Below are positions 1-4,617 of a stretch of DNA of 6,099 nt, piece by piece. The stretch covers positions 1 to 6,099 of the forward strand of contig JAHEAS010000078.1 in NCBI GenBank assembly GCA_024642645.1, read 5' to 3'. Numbering within the stretch: the first letter of the stretch is position 1; each line of letters begins with the position of its first letter. The position numbers and the translations under genes are program-made. The notes under the pieces are model-generated. The model saw nothing but the letters and a program-made list of their open reading frames with translations, did no database searches and was not told the DNA's origin. The stretch is from Saprospirales bacterium. Its GTDB lineage: Bacteria; Bacteroidota; Bacteroidia; Chitinophagales; Saprospiraceae.

Positions 1-901
1 GGAAGCTCGCAGCGCCCAACATACCAATGTCGGTATAAACTGCTACCCGGTAATAACCTGATTTGAGCTTGTCTTCTAACGTATGGGTAAACGTAAGTCG
101 CTGATTTTCAACAACATCAGTCTCTTTTTTCTGGACAGCAAGTATATCCATCGCTTGACCATTGATAACAACTTTGGCAGCTATTGGGTTGGAATTCTTG
201 ATGGGTGTACCCTTGTCGTCAGTAATGACGAGGTAAAGTGGGCGCAAGCCTCGGAATTCAGGTTTCACCTCAGTTAGGTCGAAACTAACTAGGACACGAC
301 GGGCACGGCCAGCCTTGGCGGTGGCCTTTGGCCGCTTCCTTTCCAATTCTACTCGGAATGCACTCGCCTTAAAATTGGCAAGCGTGAGCTTTTTCATCTC
401 ATCCTGGATGGTTCTGTTCAGTGTTGCCAGTGCATCGTTTTCAGATTTGGCGCTGGCCAAGTCGTTCGTAAGTTGACCGGTCACCATTCTCAGGCTGTCA
501 TTTTCCGATTGCAGGTTCTGGATGTTTCCTTCGAGCCGCATTTTTGCTTTGAGCAATTCCTCAATTTGCGATTTCAAATTGGCCGTTTCGTTGGCGCTCT
601 GCTTCTTGATTTTGGTGATGGCAGCCGATTGCGATGCAATGGTTTTTTCTGCGGAGGTTACAGAGCCTTGGAGTGTTTTGTTCTCTTCGGCGAGGCTGGA
701 ATAAGCCGTTTCGAGGCTATCCACTTGACGTTTGAGGTCGTCTCGAAGGCCTGTCAGGTCTCCGACTTGACCATTTAATGCGTCATTTTGCGAAGCAAGT
801 TCTTTTTTGGCGTTGTTGGTGTTGTAGCCCCAGTATCCCAAGCCGATAAGGCCAAGCAATAAAAGGATAACAAGAATAAGCAAACCTTTTTTAGCGTCCA
901 T
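1..901 (-). CDS. Membrane-anchored coiled-coil protein, C-terminus cut by window edge
   Basis: An open frame runs without a stop from the ATG at 901-899 to the left edge, giving 300 codons. Residues 1-5 are short and positively charged (MDAKK), and residues 6-24 form one hydrophobic helix (LLILVILLLLGLIGLG), most likely an uncleaved signal anchor. Residues about 30-178 are rich in Glu, Lys, Gln, Asn, Ser and Leu with heptad-like leucines, as expected of a long coiled coil. A basic linker (about 187-202, RKRPKATAKAGRARR) leads to a beta-rich domain from about 203 (VLVSFDLTEV, LYLVITDDKG, YYRVAVYTD) that is unfinished here. The likely topology is an N-terminal anchor with the coiled coil and beta domain on the far side of the inner membrane, which is inference. 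I recognise no named family; such proteins are often labelled SMC-like or hypothetical because of the coiled coil. It has its own candidate promoter and need not belong to the paa operon. Confidence 0.85.
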   Translation of the reverse strand, partial: MDAKKGLLILVILLLLGLIGLGYWGYNTNNAKKELASQNDALNGQVGDLTGLRDDLKRQVDSLETAYSSLAEENKTLQGSVTSAEKTIASQSAAITKIKKQSANETANLKSQIEELLKAKMRLEGNIQNLQSENDSLRMVTGQLTNDLASAKSENDALATLNRTIQDEMKKLTLANFKASAFRVELERKRPKATAKAGRARRVLVSFDLTEVKPEFRGLRPLYLVITDDKGTPIKNSNPIAAKVVINGQAMDILAVQKKETDVVENQRLTFTHTLEDKLKSGYYRVAVYTDIGMLGAASF

Positions 902-991
902 TTTTCTTAAAATTGAAGGATTGAAGAATAGTTGGTTTAGATATTTTAGGGAAAACAGTTTGTGACTGCCCTAAAGTTAATATAATAATGG

Positions 992-1021
992 CAAAAATAG
1001 GCCTGATGTTGTGCTCAACAA
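992..1021 (-). promoter_or_regulatory. Candidate Bacteroidota promoter for the coiled-coil gene
   Basis: On the minus strand TATTTTTG (999-992) fits the -7 consensus TAnnTTTG exactly. A TTG (1021-1019) lies 19 nt upstream at the -33 position. The pair sits in the 159-bp gap between the flavoprotein stop and the coiled-coil start, giving a leader of roughly 85 nt. Short AT-rich matches can arise by chance, so this is only a candidate. Confidence 0.4.
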
Positions 1022-1060
1022 TGATGGGAGGTGGATTTTCATCAAAATTTAATTAAAATA

Positions 1061-1603
1061 TTAAAACGCTAAAAAGGCATCCACTTGTCTTTCGATGGCA
1101 TTTTGGGTCCCGGCATCAGTGACATTGCCGGCGGTGTCCAATATTTTTTCAATGCTTGAAATAGGGAGTACCTGTGGCATCACCACAGTGCCCACATGGT
1201 GTAGGATACCAGTCAGGTGCTCGATGCCTCGCAGGTTGCCTGCACGCCCAGTCGCCACACCGACGAGTGCAGCTTTTTTGCCAAAAAAATTGGCTTTGTA
1301 GTCTCTAATAGAACATGCGTCGAGGAAGAGTTTTAGGGCACCGGGAAACCCTCCGTTGTATTCCGGAATGACGTAGACAAATTTGGTGGCTGGTAAGATA
1401 AACTCGTCCTGTAAAGCCGCGAGGCTGGGGGATTGCTTCTCTTTTTCATACATATCAGGGTGAAACCAGTCGTGGGGAATGTTCTCTAAAGCAAGCAGTT
1501 TTATAGGTTCGGTGGTCTTGGCGGATAGTAGGGTAGTGTAGTGCTTCGCAAAATGTAATGCTTCGCTGTTGAGTCGGTTGGTGCCGGAAATTACGGTTAT
1601 CAT
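1061..1603 (-). CDS. NADPH-dependent FMN reductase-like flavoprotein
   Basis: A 180-residue protein of the flavodoxin-like NADPH-dependent FMN reductase family (SsuE/ChrR/ArsH-type fold). These enzymes bind FMN and use NAD(P)H to reduce flavin, quinones or other acceptors in the cytoplasm. Visible hallmarks are the first beta strand and FMN-phosphate loop (ITVISGTNRLNS, residues 2-13) and the family signature PEYNGGFPGALK (80-91), whose Pro-Glu-Tyr-Asn contacts the isoalloxazine ring. A third strand and loop follows (AALVGVATGRAGNLRG, 111-126). Length is normal for the family. I chose the ATG at 1603-1601 because the frame can be extended upstream only to a TTG (1633), and the family normally begins right at the first beta strand. 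It lies 177 bp downstream of paaC on the same strand, so it may be co-transcribed, but the long gap leaves this open. The substrate cannot be read from sequence; a role in phenylacetate breakdown is not implied by the family. Confidence 0.9.
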   Translation of the reverse strand: MITVISGTNRLNSEALHFAKHYTTLLSAKTTEPIKLLALENIPHDWFHPDMYEKEKQSPSLAALQDEFILPATKFVYVIPEYNGGFPGALKLFLDACSIRDYKANFFGKKAALVGVATGRAGNLRGIEHLTGILHHVGTVVMPQVLPISSIEKILDTAGNVTDAGTQNAIERQVDAFLAF

Positions 1604-1780
1604 AATTGTTGAAGGAAAGGGTAAAAAGGTCAAAGTGGAAACGGGTGGCTGAGATATAGTGAACTGAAAAGCAAAGACCCCATTTAGTTCGACCTTGGAT
1701 AATTATTTCCCTCGAAACAACTTTTCAGCCTATTGGTTTTCGCAAAGCCAAATTGAGCCCACTAGCCTACAAGCAATACA

Positions 1781-2536
1781 TTACCATTCTTGCCCAGGGT
1801 AAGCCCGTTGGAGGAATTGCATTTCTGCGAGTATGAATCCCATGTGCTCAGAATGTTTTCCGTCCTTTCCGCCAGTTTGCATCCAAGTATCAGCAGGAGC
1901 TGTGAGGTTTGATGCTGCCAGAATTTCGGTCATTTTGATGTCCACTTCCCGTTTAATGTTGGTCAAGTCAACGCCTATGCCTTTACTTGCCATCTCTTTT
2001 TCCATTTCGTTGGGGGTGGTTAGCTCGCCGGAGTAGGTCCAGAGTTCTTCGATAGCGGCCTGCATTTTGGCGTGGCTAACTTCCGTTCCGTCGCCGAGTC
2101 GTTGCATCCATTCCGAGCTAAAACGCAGTTGGTAGGTGATTTCTTTCAGCGATTTAACGGCGAAGCCGGCTAGCCATTCATCCTTGCTTTGGGTCAAAGC
2201 CCGGCACATATAATAATTGTAGGTGTCAAAAATGAACTGGCGAACGATGGTGTGAGCAAAGTCACCGTTTGGTTGCTCCACGAGCAGGGTGTTACGGAAT
2301 TCCCAAGCATCACGCAAGTAGGCGTAGTCGTCCTCCGTTTTGCTTGTTCCATCAGGGCCAATTCCTTCCAGTTCAGCCACTCGTTGGTAGAGGCTTCGAG
2401 CCTGCCCGGTTAAGTCGAGTGCTATGTTGGTCAGTGCAATGTCCAGCTCCATTTCAGGAGCATGTCCACACCATTCACCGAGCCGATGACCGAGGATAAG
2501 TGCGTTGTCGGCGAGTTGAAGCAGGTAGTTTTTCAT
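1781..2536 (-). CDS. paaC: Phenylacetyl-CoA 1,2-epoxidase structural subunit PaaC
   Basis: A 251-residue, mostly helical ferritin-like protein, the non-catalytic partner of PaaA in the multicomponent phenylacetyl-CoA epoxidase. In the known complex PaaA and PaaC form heterodimers needed for activity and for substrate binding by PaaA. The N-terminal signature is clear (NALILGHRLGEWCGHAP, residues 11-27, then DIALTNIALDLTGQAR, 32-47). So is the C-terminal block (GGKDGKHSEHMGF, 222-234, running to LAEMQFLQRAYPG at 236-248). Both blocks are highly conserved in PaaC, and the length matches the family, so the gene is complete. The ATG at 2536 puts the start directly before the conserved first helix. 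It lies 221 bp after paaB, an unusually long gap for this operon, filled by repeats. No good promoter match is visible in that gap, so co-transcription with paaAB is likely. No paaD follows it. Confidence 0.96.
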   Translation of the reverse strand: MKNYLLQLADNALILGHRLGEWCGHAPEMELDIALTNIALDLTGQARSLYQRVAELEGIGPDGTSKTEDDYAYLRDAWEFRNTLLVEQPNGDFAHTIVRQFIFDTYNYYMCRALTQSKDEWLAGFAVKSLKEITYQLRFSSEWMQRLGDGTEVSHAKMQAAIEELWTYSGELTTPNEMEKEMASKGIGVDLTNIKREVDIKMTEILAASNLTAPADTWMQTGGKDGKHSEHMGFILAEMQFLQRAYPGQEW

Positions 2537-2604
2537 GAGTTGAAAATGAAAAATAGAGAAATGAAAATGGAGAACAAGGTTGGTGTTTCAATTGTCCATT
2601 TTCA
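2537..2604. repeat. TGAAAATG repeats and hairpin just upstream of paaC
   Basis: TGAAAATG occurs at 2541-2548 and 2562-2569, and its reverse complement CATTTTCA at 2597-2604. The arms TGAAAATGGA (2562-2571) and TCCATTTTCA (2595-2604) are a perfect 10-bp inverted repeat. Allowing a 3-nt bulge, ACAA (2574-2577) also pairs with TTGT (2592-2595), giving about 13 pairs around a short loop. On the minus strand the structure falls in the leader immediately ahead of the paaC start codon. No long U-tract follows the hairpin, so it does not look like a simple terminator. Confidence 0.7.
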
Positions 2605-2631
2605 ATTATTTAACCTAAGTTGAGGATGCTG

Positions 2632-2725
2632 ATTGATAATGGTTGATTTAGTTGATAAAGGTTGATATTTAGCAGCTTGGGGGTAAAATCAACCCTTATT
2701 AACCTCATAAACTCCATCAACCAAC
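2632..2725. repeat. Inverted pair of degenerate GTTGATNNN 9-mer arrays
   Basis: The left arm reads on the plus strand as near-repeats of a 9-10-nt unit: ATTGATAAT (2632), GTTGATTTA (2642), GTTGATAAA (2651) and GTTGATATT (2661). The right arm carries the same unit on the opposite strand: GTTGATTTT (2693-2685), GTTAATAAG (2703-2695), GTTTATGAG (2712-2704), GTTGATGGA (2721-2713) and a partial GTTG (2725-2722). The arms face each other across about 15 bp (2670-2684). Positions 2651-2666 and 2688-2703 pair at 14 of 16 sites, so a large cruciform or RNA hairpin could form. The whole array lies between paaB and paaC. Confidence 0.75.
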
Positions 2726-2757
2726 TCAAGTCTTAAATTATCCACAACTAGAATTAT

Positions 2758-3042
2758 TTACATGTGAGTCACTTCGTCGGGCACATTGTAAAATGTGGGG
2801 TGGCGGTAGATTTTATCCTTGGCTGGTTCAAACAGCGGATCAGAATCATTGGGGTCAGATGCAGTGATGTGTTTAGACTCAACGACCCAAAGGCTTACGC
2901 CTTCATTACGGCGAGTGTACAAGTCACGAGCGTTTTCTAGCGCCATTTCAGCATCGGTGGCATGTAGGCTTCCAACGTGCTTGTGGCTAAGACCGCTTTT
3001 GCTTCGGATAAATATCTCCCAGAGTGGCCATTCGTTTTTCAT
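2758..3042 (-). CDS. paaB: Phenylacetyl-CoA 1,2-epoxidase subunit PaaB
   Basis: A 94-residue protein matching the small PaaB subunit along its whole length. PaaB is a non-catalytic component that links PaaAC heterodimers into the larger epoxidase assembly. Diagnostic stretches are PLWEIFIRSKSGLSHKHVGS (residues 6-25), ENARDLYTRRNEGVSLWVVE (36-55), ITASDPNDSDPLFEPAKDK (59-77) and YRHPTFYNVPDEVTHM (79-94). The last is the usual C-terminal end of the family, so the protein is complete. The start ATG at 3042 gives the usual short N-terminus. It lies 39 bp downstream of paaA on the same strand, consistent with one transcript, and 221 bp before paaC. Confidence 0.97.
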   Translation of the reverse strand: MKNEWPLWEIFIRSKSGLSHKHVGSLHATDAEMALENARDLYTRRNEGVSLWVVESKHITASDPNDSDPLFEPAKDKIYRHPTFYNVPDEVTHM

Positions 3043-3081
3043 AAAAGGTGGAATTTTAATCGTTTAGGGAAAATCTTGTTG

Positions 3082-4044
3082 CTAGGCAGCTTTTGTTGCC
3101 AACTGTGGCTCAAGTTTTCGTTGTTCCTTTTTCGCTGCATGAGCGGAGGCTGCCTCTCGCACCCAAGCGCCATCTTCGTAAGCCTTGTTTCTGGCTTGCA
3201 GGCGCTGTTTGTTGCAGGGGCCGTTGCCTTTTACCACGCTCCAAAACTCTTCCCAGTCTATTTCACCAAAATCGTAGCTGCCTTTTTCTTCATTCCAGCG
3301 GAGGTCGGGGTCGGGGACGGTTAGACCGAGATATTCGGCTTGAGGCACAGTCACATCCACGAACTGTTGGCGGAGTTCGTCGTTGGTCTTGCGTTTAATT
3401 TTCCATTTGAGGGCTTGGTCGGAATGAGAGGACTCGGCATCTTTTGGGCCAAACATCATTAGCGAAGGCCACCACCAGCGGTTGATGGCATCTTGTGCCA
3501 TGGCTTTTTGCTCAGGAGAGCCTTTGGCCATCGCAATCATGATTTCGTAACCTTGGCGCTGGTGAAAGCTTTCTTCCTTGCAAATGCGCACCATGGCACG
3601 GGCATAAGGCCCATAGGAGGTGCGGGTGAGCATGACCTGATTCATAATTGCAGCACCATCTACTAGCCACCCAATGGCTCCGATGTCGGCCCAGTTGAGG
3701 GTAGGGTAGTTAAAGATACTGGAGTATTTTGCCTTTCCACTTAGAAGTTGCTGAACAAGGTCGTCGCGATTGGCGCCAAGTGTTTCAGCAGCAGAGTAGA
3801 GATAGAGGCCGTGGCCAGCTTCGTCCTGTACTTTGGCGAGCAAAATGAGTTTCCGGCGAAGGGATGGTGCCCTGGTAATCCAGTTACCTTCGGGCAACAT
3901 CCCTACGATTTCGGAATGGGCGTGCTGAGAAATCTGGCGGATTAATGTTTTCCGGTAGGCGTCCGGCATCCAGTCCTTTGGTTCTATTTTGGTTTCTTCG
4001 TCAATCTTGGACTGGAACAATGCTTCAAGATTCAAGCTAGTCAT
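3082..4044 (-). CDS. paaA: Phenylacetyl-CoA 1,2-epoxidase catalytic subunit PaaA
   Basis: A 320-residue ferritin-like di-iron monooxygenase subunit. It inserts one oxygen atom from O2 into the ring of phenylacetyl-CoA to form the 1,2-epoxide, using electrons delivered by the reductase PaaE. The expected carboxylate and histidine ligands are present: Glu45 (in HAHSEIVGM), Glu75 and His78 (in DEAGH), Asp129 (in WLVDGA), and Glu158 and His161 (in KEESFHQRQG). Their spacing agrees with the Escherichia coli enzyme as I remember it, offset by three residues. The N-terminal block EPKDWMPDAYRKTLIRQ (21-37) is nearly invariant in the family and supports the ATG at 4044. The last 25 or so residues (from about 296) are Ala/Lys/Gln-rich and variable. 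It is first in the operon, with a promoter and putative operator directly upstream. The protein looks fully functional. Confidence 0.98.
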   Translation of the reverse strand: MTSLNLEALFQSKIDEETKIEPKDWMPDAYRKTLIRQISQHAHSEIVGMLPEGNWITRAPSLRRKLILLAKVQDEAGHGLYLYSAAETLGANRDDLVQQLLSGKAKYSSIFNYPTLNWADIGAIGWLVDGAAIMNQVMLTRTSYGPYARAMVRICKEESFHQRQGYEIMIAMAKGSPEQKAMAQDAINRWWWPSLMMFGPKDAESSHSDQALKWKIKRKTNDELRQQFVDVTVPQAEYLGLTVPDPDLRWNEEKGSYDFGEIDWEEFWSVVKGNGPCNKQRLQARNKAYEDGAWVREAASAHAAKKEQRKLEPQLATKAA

Positions 4045-4084
4045 AATTTGGTAAGGCTGAAGTAGAAATTACTATTTTCATGGA

Positions 4085-4092
4085 CAAAGATA
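4085..4092 (-). promoter_or_regulatory. -7 box of the paaABC promoter
   Basis: On the minus strand TATCTTTG fits the Bacteroidota -7 consensus TAnnTTTG exactly and lies 40 bp ahead of the paaA start codon, implying a leader of about 33 nt. No good TTTG is seen at the -33 position; that place is occupied by the inverted repeat at 4114-4127. A weak -33 with an overlapping regulator site would fit a regulated promoter. Confidence 0.55.
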
Positions 4093-4113
4093 ATGCGTTT
4101 TTGGTTAGAATAG

Positions 4114-4127
4114 CGAACAGGTGTTCG
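4114..4127. promoter_or_regulatory. PaaR-like (TetR-type) operator candidate upstream of paaA
   Basis: CGAACAGGTGTTCG consists of two perfect 6-bp half-sites, CGAACA and TGTTCG, around 2 bp. It starts 21 bp upstream of the paaA -7 box and so covers the -33 region, where a bound repressor would block transcription. As I recall it, the site of the TetR-family repressor PaaR of Thermus (effector phenylacetyl-CoA) is CNAACGNNCGTTNG. The present site fits it at all fixed positions except one symmetrical pair (A/T in place of G/C). No regulator gene is present in the window. Confidence 0.5.
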
Positions 4128-4221
4128 TATTTTTTATTTGAGAGGGAGTTGGCGTCTGATACTTGTTTGTAGCTTTTTCCTTTTTAAGTATTGTTTTTTG
4201 TGGAATCAATTAGGTTTTGGC

Positions 4222-4251
4222 TATTCATTTTCGAATATAAATCGATGAATA
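4222..4251. repeat. Bulged inverted repeat in the divergent spacer
   Basis: TATTCAT (4222-4228) plus CGA (4232-4234) pair with TCGATGAATA (4242-4251) around a 7-nt loop, with a TTT bulge on the left arm. That is ten pairs in an AT-rich setting. It lies upstream of the candidate promoter at 4286-4316 and could be a protein site or chance. Confidence 0.35.
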
Positions 4252-4285
4252 TTTGTTAAATGCGTAAAATTGGGTAGCCTTTTTC

Positions 4286-4316
4286 TTGACAGGGTTTATG
4301 ATTGTGCTTATGTTTG
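4286..4316 (+). promoter_or_regulatory. Candidate Bacteroidota promoter for the PLP enzyme gene
   Basis: TTG (4286-4288, within CTTGAC) is followed after 20 nt by TATGTTTG (4309-4316), an exact match to TAnnTTTG with normal spacing. It is the best plus-strand match in the spacer. Transcription would begin near 4322, giving a leader of about 295 nt before the ATG at 4618. A closer but poorer box (TATAATTG, 4588-4595) has no -33 partner at a sensible distance. Confidence 0.5.
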
Positions 4317-4350
4317 CGATTGTAACCTGCCGCCAGTGAAAATTTTAGAA

Positions 4351-4388
4351 ACTGATGCTCACCACATTTTTTGATTTTTAGCATCAGT
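4351..4388. repeat. 9-bp perfect stem-loop in the PLP gene leader
   Basis: ACTGATGCT (4351-4359) and AGCATCAGT (4380-4388) are perfect reverse complements separated by 20 nt rich in T. It starts about 30 nt into the predicted transcript of the PLP enzyme gene. No U-tract follows on the plus strand, so it is not an obvious terminator. Confidence 0.5.
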
Positions 4389-4446
4389 ATTAATAAGTAT
4401 TGATTTGTATTTTTAGTTGTTGCTTACCTAAGTTCTTACATCCTAA

Positions 4447-4486
4447 TAAATTAAAAAACTACCACCTCCCCGCTGGTCTGGTGGTA
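4447..4486 (-). terminator. Terminator-like hairpin facing the minus strand
   Basis: TACCACC (4460-4466) and GGTGGTA (4480-4486) form a 7-bp GC-rich stem with a 13-nt loop. Read on the minus strand the stem is followed by GTTTTTTAATTTATT, the layout of an intrinsic terminator. On the plus strand there is no T-run after it. No minus-strand gene is visible to its right within the window, so the structure may instead be part of the plus-strand leader. Confidence 0.4.
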
Positions 4487-4502
4487 AATTGCATTTTAGC
4501 AA

Positions 4503-4516
4503 TGTAAACGTTTACA
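4503..4516. promoter_or_regulatory. LacI-family type operator palindrome
   Basis: TGTAAACGTTTACA is a perfect 14-bp palindrome with a central CG, the form typical of operators bound by LacI/GalR-family repressors (for example the CcpA cre pattern TGNAANCGNNNNCA). It lies 101 bp upstream of the PLP enzyme start and about 180 bp downstream of the predicted transcription start, so a bound regulator would act as a roadblock or control a closer promoter. A small hairpin, ATTGC...GCAAT (4488-4503), abuts it. No LacI-type gene is in the window. Confidence 0.5.
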
Positions 4517-4617
4517 GCTATCCCAACCTTGGGGGAGTTGTAGGTATTCCTTTCTTTTTGTCTCTTTAGGATGGGTGTTTTTCAAATTATAATTGTAAAC
4601 CTAGATTTTCTCGAACA

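Larger units (their letters stand above)
4045..4617. other. 573-bp divergent regulatory spacer, no gene seen
   Basis: This AT-rich region separates the leftward paa genes from the rightward PLP enzyme. I find no convincing coding frame on either strand. It holds promoter-like sites for both sides, an operator-like inverted repeat near paaA, a bulged inverted repeat around 4222-4251, three hairpins and a LacI-type palindrome on the right, each listed separately. Confidence 0.8.

Noticed and set aside
473..778. Plus-strand 101-residue open frame
   Set aside because: It lies opposite the coiled-coil gene and shows no domain or plausible start context; an antisense shadow. The same holds for the frame at 83-277.
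1604..1633. Ten-residue N-terminal extension of the flavoprotein from a TTG codon
   Set aside because: The ATG at 1603 puts the start at the first beta strand as usual in the family; the added residues (TFLPFPSTI) have no family counterpart.
1664..1728. CTGAAAAG / CTTTTCAG inverted repeat between paaC and the flavoprotein gene
   Set aside because: Only 8 bp with a 49-nt separation and no U-tract; easily chance.
1749..1776. Possible minus-strand promoter (TCAATTTG with an upstream TTG 17 nt away) ahead of the flavoprotein gene
   Set aside because: The -7 box has a mismatch at the conserved A and the spacing is short; not strong enough to list.
2632..2725. CRISPR array
   Set aside because: The repeated units are 9-10 nt, degenerate and contiguous, and they invert halfway; there are no unique spacers of even length.
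2977..3324. Plus-strand 115-residue open frame opposite paaA/paaB
   Set aside because: It overlaps two certain genes on the other strand and has no recognisable protein features.
4588..4595. TATAATTG as a -7 box close to the PLP gene start
   Set aside because: One mismatch to TAnnTTTG, and the nearest TTTG (4557-4560) is 27 nt away, too far for a normal promoter.
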